Notes: generated from the letters alone by a model not told the origin. Numbered from the stretch's first letter, positions 36,316 to 45,545 are shown. The stretch: 64,000 bases of DNA from an uncultured Pseudomonadota bacterium (GCA_902799835.1 CADCCF010000001.1:124001-188000); one strand, 5' to 3'. Numbers and translations are program-made.

Positions 36316-36405
36316 ATTTAAAAGATTTATTTTTTCAGTATAAATTTATTGTTCATAATTCATTTTTTGCTTTTAAATACCAATAAAAAAGTGTAAAAAA
36401 AAATT

Positions 36406-37056
36406 ATGAAAAATCTGAGAGAAAAAATCATTGTTTCATGTGAAACATCACCGGACCTTAAAAGCTACCAAACAATTTTGTTTGAGTGGCAAAAAAAGTT
36501 TAATTTGGTGAGTAAAAATAGTTTAAATGATGCTTGGGTTCGTCATTTTTTAGATTCAGCACAAATATGCGAATACATACCGAATAACGCAAAAGAAATG
36601 GCTGATTTTGGCTCTGGCGCTGGCTTTCCGGGGTTGGTTGTTGCTGTTTTAACCAAGAATAGAACGCCGTATTTAAATATAACATTGATTGAAAGTATCA
36701 AGAAAAAAACACTGTTTTTAAATGAAGTCGCCACAAAACTGGATTTACAAGTACGAATCGAAAATGACCGAATCGAAAATTTAACTAAAAAAAACTATGA
36801 TGTGATAACTTCTCGCGCCATGTGTTCTTTGGATAAATTGTTGGGGTACGCTTTGCCTTTTTGCAACAAAAAAACAATTTGCATTTTTCCCAAAGGAAAA
36901 AGCTATTCTGAAGAAATAGCCTCGGCGCAAAAGCTTTATAATTTTAAATGTGAAACAAAAGACAATCTTTTTTCAGATGAAGGAAAAATTTTAATTATAA
37001 CCGATATAAGACCAATAAAAGGAGAAAATAATGCCAAGAATACTCGCAATAGCTAA
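36406..37056 (+). CDS. rsmG: 16S rRNA (guanine-N7) methyltransferase RsmG (GidB)
   Basis: Methylates G527 of 16S rRNA. SAM-binding motif ADFGSGAGFPGLVVAVL (about 66-82), the LIESIKKKTLFL segment and ITSRAMCSLDKL are the family marks. The 3' end overlaps parA by 26 bases. Codons near its start double as a parS palindrome. 216 residues. Confidence 0.95.
   Translation: MKNLREKIIVSCETSPDLKSYQTILFEWQKKFNLVSKNSLNDAWVRHFLDSAQICEYIPNNAKEMADFGSGAGFPGLVVAVLTKNRTPYLNITLIESIKKKTLFLNEVATKLDLQVRIENDRIENLTKKNYDVITSRAMCSLDKLLGYALPFCNKKTICIFPKGKSYSEEIASAQKLYNFKCETKDNLFSDEGKILIITDIRPIKGENNAKNTRNS
36432..36447. promoter_or_regulatory. parS site inside rsmG
   Basis: TGTTTCATGTGAAACA matches the parS consensus at 15 of 16 positions, 600 bases before parA. 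ParB should load here. Confidence 0.8.
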
Positions 37057-37810
37057 TCGTAAAGGTGGTGTCGGCAAAACAACAACAGCAGTAAATATTG
37101 CAACTGCAATGGCTGCGGCCGGCAAAAAGGTTTTAATTGTTGATCTTGACCCTCAGGGCAACGCATCGACATCAATGGGTATTGATAAAAAAGGAGCCAG
37201 CGTATCAAGCTATGAAGTTTTGCTTGGCATAAAAAAACTTACCGATGCCGTGGTTTGGACGGATGTTCCTAACTTTTCAATGGTGCCATCTTCGGCAAAT
37301 TTAGCCGCTGCAGAGATTGAGTTGGTTGGCATGCCAAACCGCGAGTTTGCACTTAAAAACGCTTTGCAAAAAGAAGCTGTTAACTATGACTACATACTAA
37401 TTGACTGTCCACCGTCGCTCAGTCTTATAACCGTTAACGCTCTTGTTGCTGCCGATGGCGTTATTGTTCCTTTGCAGTGCGAGTTCTTGGCTTTGGAAGG
37501 AATTGCCGACTTAATCAAGAATATCAACATTATAAAAAAGAATTTTAATCCAAAATTAATGTTGCATGGTGTAGTATTAACAATGTATGACAAACGGAAC
37601 AATCTCACTCAAATGGTTGAAGACGATGTTCGTAACTTTTTTGGCAAAAAAGTTTATGACACAGTTATACCGCGCAATGTAAAAATATCTGAAGCACCGT
37701 CACATGGAAAACCGGTTTTGCTGTATGATTTCAAATGTTCCGGTAGTCAGGCTTACATAGGATTGACCAAAGAAGTATTAAAAAGAGAAAGGGAATTGAT
37801 AGCATGCTAG
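37031..37810 (+). CDS. parA: Chromosome-partitioning ATPase ParA (Soj)
   Basis: Deviant Walker A KGGVGKTT (11-18), DLDPQGNAS and DCPPSL with the switch aspartates; 259 residues. ParA forms a nucleoid-bound gradient that moves ParB-parS complexes. AAAAGGAG precedes the ATG. It overlaps rsmG by 26 bases and parB by 7, so the three are tightly coupled. Confidence 0.97.
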   Translation: MPRILAIANRKGGVGKTTTAVNIATAMAAAGKKVLIVDLDPQGNASTSMGIDKKGASVSSYEVLLGIKKLTDAVVWTDVPNFSMVPSSANLAAAEIELVGMPNREFALKNALQKEAVNYDYILIDCPPSLSLITVNALVAADGVIVPLQCEFLALEGIADLIKNINIIKKNFNPKLMLHGVVLTMYDKRNNLTQMVEDDVRNFFGKKVYDTVIPRNVKISEAPSHGKPVLLYDFKCSGSQAYIGLTKEVLKRERELIAC

Positions 37811-38781
37811 AAAACAATAACGAGAACAAAAAGAAAAGTTTGGGCCGCGGATTAGAGGCTTTGCTTGGCGAAATGAATGAAGACGTGCTCGACAACGAGT
37901 TGGCTGCAATTCCTTCAGATAATATGATGAGCGTAAGCGATATTCATGTAAGTCCTCTGCAACCACGTAAAGAGTTTGACGAAGATGCAATCAAAGCTCT
38001 TGCCTCATCAATCAAAGAAAAAGGAGTGCTTCAACCTTTAATTGTTCGTAAAGATGATACAGGCTATGAATTGATTGCCGGTGAACGTCGCTTGCGTGCA
38101 GCCAAAGAAGCCGGTTTAAGCGAGGTTCCGGTAATAATTAAAACTCTCAGTGATAGAGAAGTTTTGGAAATAGCTTTGGTTGAAAATCTGTTACGTGAAA
38201 ACTTGTCACCTATTGAAGAGGCAACCGCTTATCAAAATCTCATTGATAACTTTTCACATACTCAAGAAAAAATAGCCGAAGTTGTTGGTAAATCACGCAG
38301 TTATGTTGCCAACACCTTGCGTTTATTGACTTTGCCGGAAAAAGTTAAAGATTATGTAAACGAAGGAAAAATAACTGCCGGACACGCTCGGTGTTTAGTT
38401 GGGCTTGACAATGCATTGAATTTGGCGGATAAGATAATAAAAGACGATTTAAACGTCAGACAGGTAGAATCGTTGGTTGCCAAACAAAAAGATGGCAAAA
38501 CTTCTTCCGATGTTGTTACAAAAAAAGCTCTAGCCAAAGATAAAGATATCTTAGAGATAGAGAGTAACTTGAACAAGAATTTGGGATTAAGAATAAAAAT
38601 ATCGCCAAATTCTCAAGGCGGAGGCAAAGTTGTCATGCAATATGCTTCAGTGGCCGAGCTGGATATGATTATCAATATATTGAGCAACAAAAAAGGATTT
38701 AGCCTTTCTTCTCCTGTAGAGGAAAAAAATGAGGAAAATCCAGGCGATAAAGAAAAATTTTCAATTAAATTTGTTGATTAA
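37804..38781 (+). CDS. parB: Chromosome-partitioning protein ParB (Spo0J)
   Basis: CTP-dependent clamp that loads at parS. The basic N-terminal ParA-interacting segment (KKSLGRGLEALLGE), the nuclease-like CTP-binding block with GERRLRAAKEAG, the helix-turn-helix (TQEKIAEVVGKSRSYVANTLRLL) and the C-terminal dimer region are all present. 325 residues. Overlaps parA by 7 bases. Confidence 0.97.
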   Translation: MLENNNENKKKSLGRGLEALLGEMNEDVLDNELAAIPSDNMMSVSDIHVSPLQPRKEFDEDAIKALASSIKEKGVLQPLIVRKDDTGYELIAGERRLRAAKEAGLSEVPVIIKTLSDREVLEIALVENLLRENLSPIEEATAYQNLIDNFSHTQEKIAEVVGKSRSYVANTLRLLTLPEKVKDYVNEGKITAGHARCLVGLDNALNLADKIIKDDLNVRQVESLVAKQKDGKTSSDVVTKKALAKDKDILEIESNLNKNLGLRIKISPNSQGGGKVVMQYASVAELDMIINILSNKKGFSLSSPVEEKNEENPGDKEKFSIKFVD

Positions 38782-38793
38782 GGAGTGTAAAGA

Positions 38794-39030
38794 ATGTCAA
38801 TTTTAGAAAAAATGTTAGAGAACTGCGAAAAAGCAGGTTATACTACCACAGATAATGTGCAAAAAATTGCTAATGCCAAAAAGATGATGTTTGGCGAAAA
38901 AGAGTGGATGAGATGCCCTTGTGATGGCAAAAATCCCAATCGTTATTGCATATCCGAGCAATGTCGCAAAGATATTGAAGAAAACGGCGAATGTCACTGC
39001 CATTGCTACAAAAAGAAAGCTATTGTTTAG
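38794..39030 (+). CDS. Ferredoxin-thioredoxin reductase catalytic-chain-like Fe-S protein
   Basis: A 78-residue protein with seven cysteines after residue 40: CPC (41, 43), C52, C57 and a CHCHC run (67, 69, 71). This resembles the catalytic chain of ferredoxin-thioredoxin reductase, which reduces a disulfide with a 4Fe-4S cluster, although the middle spacing is not the plant-type CPC-x16-CxC pattern. AAGGAG lies before the ATG, 12 bases after parB, so it is probably co-transcribed with parAB. Such proteins are mostly found in phototrophs and anaerobes. Confidence 0.7.
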   Translation: MSILEKMLENCEKAGYTTTDNVQKIANAKKMMFGEKEWMRCPCDGKNPNRYCISEQCRKDIEENGECHCHCYKKKAIV

Positions 39031-39035
39031 CCAAC

Positions 39036-39065
39036 AAAAAGGACTGTGCAAACAGTCCTTTTTTG
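39036..39065 (+). terminator. Intrinsic terminator of the parAB unit
   Basis: AAAGGACTG and CAGTCCTTT pair around TGCAAA, followed by T. Confidence 0.9.
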
Positions 39066-39142
39066 ATTAACAATATTTTTACCTTGAGAAGATACAATCA
39101 AAGCCAAAGATTGTTTTTATAGTTTTAGCAAAGGAACTGATA

Positions 39143-40111
39143 ATGGGTTTTCTTAAAAAAGCATTTGTTAGTCTTGCCGCAATTTTACTTATTTTTTCTG
39201 GCAGTATGGGAGTTGGCAGCTCCAATATGATTTTGCAAATTGGCGCATTTATAGGAATAATCGTAGGGTTGGTTATTCTCTATATTTTTATCAAGATGGC
39301 TTGGCGAGCAATGGGATGTTTACCGGCAATTTTGATAATGAGTGCTCTAGCAGCCTTTGTTATGTACGCAATCGGAGCCTTTTCTGGCGGCATGGAGAAC
39401 ATTCCGGAAAACATTAAAGAATTCTTAGGGCAAAACATTCAAACATCCGAACAACTTATTGAAGATGAAGAAAAAGTTGCTGACGAAAAACCGCAAGTTG
39501 AAGAAAATGGGGTTGTTAATCTGATACAAGATGACAATCATGAGTTATATAAAGGCAGCTTGAAAGACAAAATATTACCCAAGACTAAAACCGTTGTCAA
39601 AACTACTCGTTTTGATCCCATGAAATATCCGGCCATTTATGGTCCAACCAGAGTTTTAAGCGGTGATACCCTGGTTATGAACGGCTATGTTGTAAAATTA
39701 TATGCTGTTGCAGCTCCAGACATAAAACAGACTTGTGCTGCCCAAGATGGTAGAGGTTATCGTTGCGGCCAGCAGTCTGCTATGTGGTTAAGCGAATGGT
39801 TGTCTGATAATCAAGTCGAGTGTCATATTGTCCAAGACAGCGGGCAGGGCTATCTGACAGGTGTTTGTATGTTGGGTGCTTATGACATCGGTGCCGCCAT
39901 AGTAAATGCCGGTTGGGCGGTTGCCAATCCTGCACAATCCAAGATTTATGAACCTTATCAAAATCAAGCTATTGAAAATCGTCGGGGTATGTGGGACGGT
40001 AAATTTTATATGCCTTGGGATTGGTATAAGATTCAAAATCGCAAAGCCAACATTCAGATTATTCACAAGAGGAAAAATAACGGACATGGAAAATTGTTCT
40101 CTTTCTTCTAA
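39143..40111 (+). CDS. Membrane protein with C-terminal staphylococcal-nuclease-like domain
   Basis: Three hydrophobic segments in residues 5-85, an acidic linker (about 85-160), then an SNase-like fold from about 165 to 295 (VLSGDTLVMNGYVVKLYAVAAPD, and later AIVNAGWAVAN and ENRRGMWDG). The catalytic arginine and glutamate of active nucleases appear replaced, by Lys in KLYAVAAPD and Asp in APD, so activity is doubtful. Four cysteines in the domain suggest an extracytoplasmic face. tsaE overlaps its 3' end by 26 bases. Confidence 0.72.
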   Translation: MGFLKKAFVSLAAILLIFSGSMGVGSSNMILQIGAFIGIIVGLVILYIFIKMAWRAMGCLPAILIMSALAAFVMYAIGAFSGGMENIPENIKEFLGQNIQTSEQLIEDEEKVADEKPQVEENGVVNLIQDDNHELYKGSLKDKILPKTKTVVKTTRFDPMKYPAIYGPTRVLSGDTLVMNGYVVKLYAVAAPDIKQTCAAQDGRGYRCGQQSAMWLSEWLSDNQVECHIVQDSGQGYLTGVCMLGAYDIGAAIVNAGWAVANPAQSKIYEPYQNQAIENRRGMWDGKFYMPWDWYKIQNRKANIQIIHKRKNNGHGKLFSFF

Positions 40112-40583
40112 GGGTGAAGCTGTGTTTACTAAAACTTTTATAGCCAATAATGAGCAAGAAACCATAAGACTAGCTGAGCGATTCGCTAGTATTGCCAGAA
40201 ACAAAGATGTTTTTGCTTTGTATGGCACTTTAGGCGTTGGCAAAAGTGTATTTTCGCGCGCCTTTATTCAAAAGCTGACTCAAGCCGAAGAAGTACCAAG
40301 CCCAACCTTTACACTTGTTCAAAATTATTCCTGCGGTGACGTGGAAATATATCACTTTGATCTGTATCGCCTAAAAACTCCGGAAGAAGTTTTTGAACTG
40401 GGTTTTGAAGAAGCAATCTATAACGGTATAAGTCTAATCGAATGGCCGGAAAAGGCAGGTTATTTGTTACCCAAAGATATTTTTAAGGTTAATATAACCA
40501 TCCGAGACGATAAAAGAATTTTTGAGGTAACGGCATTTTCACCGGATAAAGTTTCTCGACTGGAGAAAATAGATGCAGACTAA
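40086..40583 (+). CDS. tsaE: tRNA threonylcarbamoyladenosine biosynthesis ATPase TsaE
   Basis: Works with TsaB and TsaD to make t6A37 of tRNA. P-loop GTLGVGKSVFSR and the family segments VPSPTFTLVQNY and HFDLYRL, ending near the EWPEKAG motif. 165 residues from the ATG inside the preceding gene; AAGAGG lies upstream. The frame is open farther but has no family sequence there. tsaB is 21 kb away. Overlaps hprK by 11 bases. Confidence 0.94.
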   Translation: MENCSLSSKGEAVFTKTFIANNEQETIRLAERFASIARNKDVFALYGTLGVGKSVFSRAFIQKLTQAEEVPSPTFTLVQNYSCGDVEIYHFDLYRLKTPEEVFELGFEEAIYNGISLIEWPEKAGYLLPKDIFKVNITIRDDKRIFEVTAFSPDKVSRLEKIDAD

Positions 40584-40986
40584 TATTCATGCGTCTTGTG
40601 TTTCTTTGCAAAGAAAAGGAGTTTTATTGTTGGGTGATTCCAAAGCTGGCAAATCAGATATGATTCTGCGCCTTATAGAGTTATGTCAAGCTAAATTGGT
40701 AGCTGATGATCGAGTTGATATATCATTGCAAAACAATCAAATAAAGGCATCTTGTCCTCAAAATTTGGCAGGACTTTTAGAGGTTAGGGGGGTTGGAATA
40801 GTCAAATATCCTTATCAAAAACAAACAACCATAAAGTTAGTTGTGCAATTAACCGCAGAGCCTTTAGAGAGAATGCCAGAAAAACAATTTTATACTCTGG
40901 GTAAAATTCAAATACCGCTTTTATACATAAATCCATTTGAAAATTCTGCCCCATTAAAGGTCAAAGCAGCGCTAAGATTACTGTGA
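40573..40986 (+). CDS. hprK: HPr kinase/phosphorylase, kinase-domain-only form
   Basis: Phosphorylates HPr on its serine. P-loop GDSKAGKSD (21-29), ADDRVDI with the catalytic aspartates, and the signature LLEVRGVGIVKYP. At 137 residues it lacks the N-terminal domain of the Gram-positive enzyme, as usual in alphaproteobacteria. Its targets, HPr and a Man-type EIIA, are at 47.4-48.1 kb. It overlaps tsaE. Confidence 0.93.
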   Translation: MQTNIHASCVSLQRKGVLLLGDSKAGKSDMILRLIELCQAKLVADDRVDISLQNNQIKASCPQNLAGLLEVRGVGIVKYPYQKQTTIKLVVQLTAEPLERMPEKQFYTLGKIQIPLLYINPFENSAPLKVKAALRLL

Positions 40987-41068
40987 TGATTTAAAAATGG
41001 CGGTTGATTTTTAATATCTTTTAAGTAATATGTAGGCAGATTAATTTTTAGTAGTTTTAGGTGTTAAA

Positions 41069-41863
41069 ATGCAAGTGCTTCGAAAAGTTGAAAAATTTTT
41101 GCGCCGCCAAGGCGTTCCTTTGACCAGATTTGTTTTCAAGGTCGGAGAATTGTTTACCTTTATCATCCACACAGTTTATAATTGCCTTACTTTTCCTATC
41201 TATTGGCGCAATTTGTTGCGACAGATTGTTGATATGGGATTCTATTCTGTGCCGGTTGTCGGATTAACAACCATATTTGCCGGTATGGTTATTGCTTTGC
41301 AAAGTTATTCTGGATTTGCTTCAGTAGGTGCTGAAAGCATGGTTGCTAATGTTGTTTTGATTTCCGTAACCCGCGAATTGGCTCCGGTGTTATCAGCATT
41401 AATGGTTGCTGGTCGTATTGGTGCGGCAATGGCTGCTGAAATCGGCACAATGCGTGTTACAGAGCAAATTGATGCTCTTACCACTCTTTCAACCAATCCG
41501 TTTAAATATTTGGTAGCACCGCGTATTTGGGCCGGATTGATAGTGATGCCGCTCTTGGTTATGATGGGTGATGTTATCGGTATTTTCGGTGGCTACGTAG
41601 TAGGTGTTTATAAATTAGGTTTTAACCCGGCCAATTACATCAATGCAACTTTAAATTACCTACAAGCTCTCGATATTACTACCGGTGTGGTAAAAGCCGC
41701 AGTATTTGGCTTCATCATCTCTTTGATGGGGTGCTACAATGGTTATAAGTCAAAAGGCGGTGCACAAGGCGTTGGTACTGCCACCACCAATGCGGTTGTT
41801 TCATCATCTATTTTGATTTTGATATTCAACTACATTGTTACCGAACTGTTCTTTTCGCGATAA
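41069..41863 (+). CDS. mlaE: MlaE-family ABC transporter permease
   Basis: Inner-membrane permease of the phospholipid transport system that maintains outer-membrane asymmetry. 264 residues with about five membrane helices and the MlaE family core (VPVVGLTTIFAGMVIALQ, VTRELAPVLSALMVAGRIGAAMAAEIGTM). Followed by its ATPase mlaF. No mlaD-type substrate-binding gene is adjacent. Confidence 0.94.
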   Translation: MQVLRKVEKFLRRQGVPLTRFVFKVGELFTFIIHTVYNCLTFPIYWRNLLRQIVDMGFYSVPVVGLTTIFAGMVIALQSYSGFASVGAESMVANVVLISVTRELAPVLSALMVAGRIGAAMAAEIGTMRVTEQIDALTTLSTNPFKYLVAPRIWAGLIVMPLLVMMGDVIGIFGGYVVGVYKLGFNPANYINATLNYLQALDITTGVVKAAVFGFIISLMGCYNGYKSKGGAQGVGTATTNAVVSSSILILIFNYIVTELFFSR

Positions 41864-41875
41864 GAGGATTAACCC

Positions 41876-42640
41876 ATGAAAGAAGTAAAAATAAAGTTAG
41901 AGAATGTTTATAAAACTTTTGGTAAAAAAACAGTTCTGCGCGGAGTTAATCTTGACATTTACAAAGGCGAGTCTTTGGTAGTTATCGGTGGATCAGGTAC
42001 CGGAAAATCTGTTTTGATAAAATGTATTCAAGGCCTGTTAACGCCTGAAGAAGGATCCATCAAAGTTGATGACAAGGAAGTTGTCGGTATAAAAGAAAAT
42101 GATAAAGAAGCTTTGCATTCCAAAATGGGTATGTTATTCCAAGGCGGAGCCTTGTTTGACAGCTTGAGTGTTTGGGAAAATGTCGCTTTTGACCTACTGG
42201 AGAACAGAGGTGTTAATAAAAAAGATGCCAAATCCGAAGCTATCAGGGTTTTGCGTTCGGTTGGTTTGGATCCTGACGTTGCTGACTTATCACCTTCGGA
42301 ATTGTCAGGTGGTATGCAAAAAAGAGTGGGCTTAGCTCGTGCCATTATATCCAAACCGGAAATAATCTTTTTTGACGAACCTACTACCGGACTTGATCCG
42401 ATTATGGCTGATGTAATTAATGATTTGATTATCGAATCAGTTAAAGGATTGGGCGCGACAGCCTTGACAATTACCCATGATATGGCGTCTGCCCGCAAAA
42501 TTGCCGACAGAATAGCCATGTTATATAAAGGTGAAATTATTTGGCAAGGCACAGTTAAAGAAATGGATGAAACCGAAAATCCTTATGTTGTGCAATTTAT
42601 TAATGGTAATTCGCAAGGTCCTATCAAAACCGGAGTTTAA
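41876..42640 (+). CDS. mlaF: MlaF-family ABC transporter ATPase
   Basis: Walker A GGSGTGKSVLIK, Q-loop, signature LSGGMQKRVGLAR and Walker B IIFFDEPTTGLDP, all as in MlaF. 254 residues. Twelve bases after mlaE. Powers phospholipid transport with MlaE. Confidence 0.95.
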   Translation: MKEVKIKLENVYKTFGKKTVLRGVNLDIYKGESLVVIGGSGTGKSVLIKCIQGLLTPEEGSIKVDDKEVVGIKENDKEALHSKMGMLFQGGALFDSLSVWENVAFDLLENRGVNKKDAKSEAIRVLRSVGLDPDVADLSPSELSGGMQKRVGLARAIISKPEIIFFDEPTTGLDPIMADVINDLIIESVKGLGATALTITHDMASARKIADRIAMLYKGEIIWQGTVKEMDETENPYVVQFINGNSQGPIKTGV

Positions 42641-42642
42641 TC

Positions 42643-44016
42643 TTGGCTAAAAAAGACTTAAAACAATATGTTTGTCAGAACTGTGGTGCCATCTATCCCA
42701 AATGGCAAGGCAAATGTGATGCTTGTGGCGAATGGAATACTATTCAGGAAGAAACTTTAAGTTCTGAAGGATTTAGCAACATAAACGCCAAACATTCTTC
42801 CGGCAAAGAGCTGGATTTTGTTGCTTTGAGTGGTGCTAAAGAACAAATTGACCGTCGCTCTACCGGCATAGCCGAGTTGGACAGAGTTTGCGGTGGCGGA
42901 TTGGTTGCCGGCTCGGTGATTTTGGTTGGTGGCGATCCCGGTATCGGCAAATCAACTTTGTTGCTTCAGGTTTGTGCATCGGTCGCCAATTCTGCTGATA
43001 AACCGGAAGTTTATTACATATCTGGCGAAGAGGCTATTGATCAGGTTCGTATTCGTGCCAAAAGATTAGGTTTGGAGAATTCTCCGGTCAATTTAGCATC
43101 ATCAACCGAAATTAAAGATATAATTACCTCCTTGAAAAAATCTGATGCTGCGGTGGTTGTTATCGATTCAATACAAACCATGTATTTGAGCGATGTCGAT
43201 TCCACTCCCGGCAGCGTAACCCAGGTGAGGGCGTGTAGCTATGAGTTGATAAAACTGGCCAAGAAAAAAGGTTTTACCTTGTTTTTGGTCGGTCATGTTA
43301 CCAAACAAGGCGAGATTGCCGGACCGCGTGTTTTGGAACACATGGTTGACACTGTTTTGTACTTTGAAGGTGAACGCGGACATCATTTTCGTATTTTGCG
43401 TTCGGTTAAAAACCGCTATGGTGCCACTGATGAAATCGGTGTTTTTGAAATGCAGGATAAAGGGTTGGTTGAAGTCGCCAATCCATCAGCACTGTTTCTG
43501 GCCGAAAGACAAGGCAATATTTCCGGCTCCTGCGTATTTGCCGGCATCGAAGGTTCAAGGCCGGTTTTGGTTGAAATTCAAGCTCTTGTCAGCCAGAGCG
43601 GCTATTCCAGTCCCAAAAGAGCTGTTGTGGGATGGGACACCAACCGCCTGTCGATGGTTTTAGCGGTGTTGGAAGCGCGCTGCGGTATCAATTTGAGTTC
43701 TCAAGATGTTTATCTCAATATTGCAGGAGGCTTGCGTATAACTGAGCCGGCTGCCGATTTGGCAGTGGCTTTGGCCGTAATATCGTCTTTGAGCAACAAA
43801 CCTTTGCCGGCAGATATGGTGGTTTTTGGTGAAATAGGATTATCAGGTGAAATCAGAGCAGTATCCCAACCATCTTTACGCCTTAAAGAAGCTAAAAAAC
43901 TTGGATTTACCAGTGCCATAACTCCCACTAATCGTGCATCGGAAAAGAAATTAAGTGAAGATATAAATCTACACCAAATCGGCAATGTTCAACGCTTGAT
44001 TAATCTTTTTAATTAA
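42643..44016 (+). CDS. radA: DNA repair protein RadA (Sms)
   Basis: Branch-migration helicase of recombination. N-terminal zinc finger (CQNCGAIYPKWQGKCDACGEW), RecA-like ATPase with GDPGIGKST, the RadA-specific KNRYG motif, and the Lon-protease-like C-terminal domain. 457 residues. The start is TTG with CGGAG upstream, directly after mlaF. Followed by cvpA. Confidence 0.96.
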   Translation: MAKKDLKQYVCQNCGAIYPKWQGKCDACGEWNTIQEETLSSEGFSNINAKHSSGKELDFVALSGAKEQIDRRSTGIAELDRVCGGGLVAGSVILVGGDPGIGKSTLLLQVCASVANSADKPEVYYISGEEAIDQVRIRAKRLGLENSPVNLASSTEIKDIITSLKKSDAAVVVIDSIQTMYLSDVDSTPGSVTQVRACSYELIKLAKKKGFTLFLVGHVTKQGEIAGPRVLEHMVDTVLYFEGERGHHFRILRSVKNRYGATDEIGVFEMQDKGLVEVANPSALFLAERQGNISGSCVFAGIEGSRPVLVEIQALVSQSGYSSPKRAVVGWDTNRLSMVLAVLEARCGINLSSQDVYLNIAGGLRITEPAADLAVALAVISSLSNKPLPADMVVFGEIGLSGEIRAVSQPSLRLKEAKKLGFTSAITPTNRASEKKLSEDINLHQIGNVQRLINLFN

Positions 44017-44028
44017 AAGGATCTCATT

Positions 44029-44709
44029 ATGTACCATCTCAACAATCTCGATATTATTCTTTTGGCTGTTGTTCTGATATCAGGGCTGATAGCTTTGTCA
44101 CGCGGATTGATAAAAGAAGTTCTCTCTATTATTGGTTGGGTTTTGGTAACAGTTTTAATAGTTTATCTTTTGCCGGTATTTTTGCCTTTTGCCAAGAATT
44201 TCATAAATAGCGGGCTTATGGCCGGAATTTTGACGGCACTTATAATCTTCACTTTGTTCTCAATTATTTGGATATATTCCACCGCCCATATTACTACTAA
44301 GATTCGCACTAGTAAACTGAGTGGTCTGGATAGATTGTTGGGTTTGTTTTTTGGCATTATGCGAGCGTTTTTACTGATAATTCTGTTTAATATTTTGGTA
44401 AATTGGACGATTCCTGCCGACAAACAATCGGAAATTTTGGCTGAGTCTAAATATTTTCAATTAGCTGGCAAGTTTGCTAAACCGGTTGAAGAAATGATAC
44501 CGCAAGAAACCTTGGATATCATCAAAACAACCACCGAAAGTTTGTCACCGGAACAAAAAGAGCAGCAAAAAGAGCAAGATGCATTTGCCTTGTTTGAAAA
44601 ATTGGCTCAACCACAAATCAAAAAATCCGAAGTTAAAACAGAGGAGTCCAAGGGCTATAAAGAATCCGAACGCGACAGTTTGGATCGCCTGATTGATAGC
44701 GTTGAATAA
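44029..44709 (+). CDS. cvpA: CvpA-family inner-membrane protein
   Basis: Four membrane helices in the first 125 residues with the family marks LIALSRGLIKEVLSIIGWV and LSGLDRLLGLFFGIMRAFLL, and a Glu/Lys/Gln-rich cytoplasmic tail. 226 residues. radA-cvpA is a common alphaproteobacterial order; purF, often next, is not here. Its exact function is not settled; it is needed for colicin V production and envelope fitness in E. coli. Confidence 0.9.
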   Translation: MYHLNNLDIILLAVVLISGLIALSRGLIKEVLSIIGWVLVTVLIVYLLPVFLPFAKNFINSGLMAGILTALIIFTLFSIIWIYSTAHITTKIRTSKLSGLDRLLGLFFGIMRAFLLIILFNILVNWTIPADKQSEILAESKYFQLAGKFAKPVEEMIPQETLDIIKTTTESLSPEQKEQQKEQDAFALFEKLAQPQIKKSEVKTEESKGYKESERDSLDRLIDSVE

Positions 44710-44738
44710 AATACGACAAAGTTTGATAATCTAAAAAA

Positions 44739-45542
44739 TTATTGATTAATTTCGACCATCACTGGAACATGATCAGACGGACGCTCCATCGCGCGAAATT
44801 CCCGAAATATTTTGATATCTTTAATCATATTTTGCATATTAGGCGTTACCCAAATATGATCTAAACGCCGCCCTTTATTGTTGATTTGCCAATTGGGGTT
44901 GCGATAACTCCACCACGAAAAAATCTTTTCTGGTTCGGGATAAATTTGCCGCACCGCATCAACAAAATCTAAGGATTTGAACAATCGGGTCAATCTTTGT
45001 ACTTCAATAGGAGTATGCGAGACAATTCCCAACATTTGTTTGTGATTCCACACATCATTTTCGCTTGGTGCAACATTAAAATCGCCGCAAAACAGGATTT
45101 TTCGCCCATTCAGCTCGGATTTATGTTGCTCATAATATTCTGACATATCATCCATAAAACATAGCTTGTGCGCGAAAGAAAGGTTCTCTATCGGGTCAGG
45201 AACATCACCACCTGCCGGAATATAAATATTATTTACTTCTATGCCTTTTACAGTCGCTCTGATGTGCCTGGCATCATGTTTGGCCACCCAGTCTCGAGGT
45301 TCAATACTGTCTAAAGGATATTTGCTTAAGATGGCTACTCCGTTGTATCCGGCCATGCCATAGAGGGCAATATACTCCAATCCTAAACTTTTTATTGCTT
45401 CAAAAGGAAAATCTTGCTCTTTAGCCTTAACCTCTTGCAGACAAATCACATCCGGTTGGTATTTCTCAACCAATACTTTTAGCAAGTTCAAACGAATTCG
45501 AACCGAATTCACGTTCCACGAAACAAGCTTTAGTCCGTTCAT
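44739..45542 (-). CDS. xthA: Exodeoxyribonuclease III (second paralogue)
   Basis: Same catalytic set as the first copy: N10, E37, D154 and N156 (CGDFNV), D228 (RLDHIW) and the D257-H258 pair (RPSDH). 267 residues, close to E. coli XthA. It lies 3 bases behind lolA, the usual alphaproteobacterial lolA-xth order, so this is likely the ancestral copy and the one at 2167 the extra. Confidence 0.95.
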   Translation of the reverse strand: MNGLKLVSWNVNSVRIRLNLLKVLVEKYQPDVICLQEVKAKEQDFPFEAIKSLGLEYIALYGMAGYNGVAILSKYPLDSIEPRDWVAKHDARHIRATVKGIEVNNIYIPAGGDVPDPIENLSFAHKLCFMDDMSEYYEQHKSELNGRKILFCGDFNVAPSENDVWNHKQMLGIVSHTPIEVQRLTRLFKSLDFVDAVRQIYPEPEKIFSWWSYRNPNWQINNKGRRLDHIWVTPNMQNMIKDIKIFREFRAMERPSDHVPVMVEINQ

Positions 45543-45545
45543 GGG

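Noticed and set aside
36940..36960. A TGTGAAACA half-site in rsmG as a third parS
   Set aside because: Only one arm matches; the other side is not palindromic.
39906..40085. Upstream extension of TsaE
   Set aside because: It is out-of-frame coding sequence of the SNase-like gene; the TsaE family begins after 40086.
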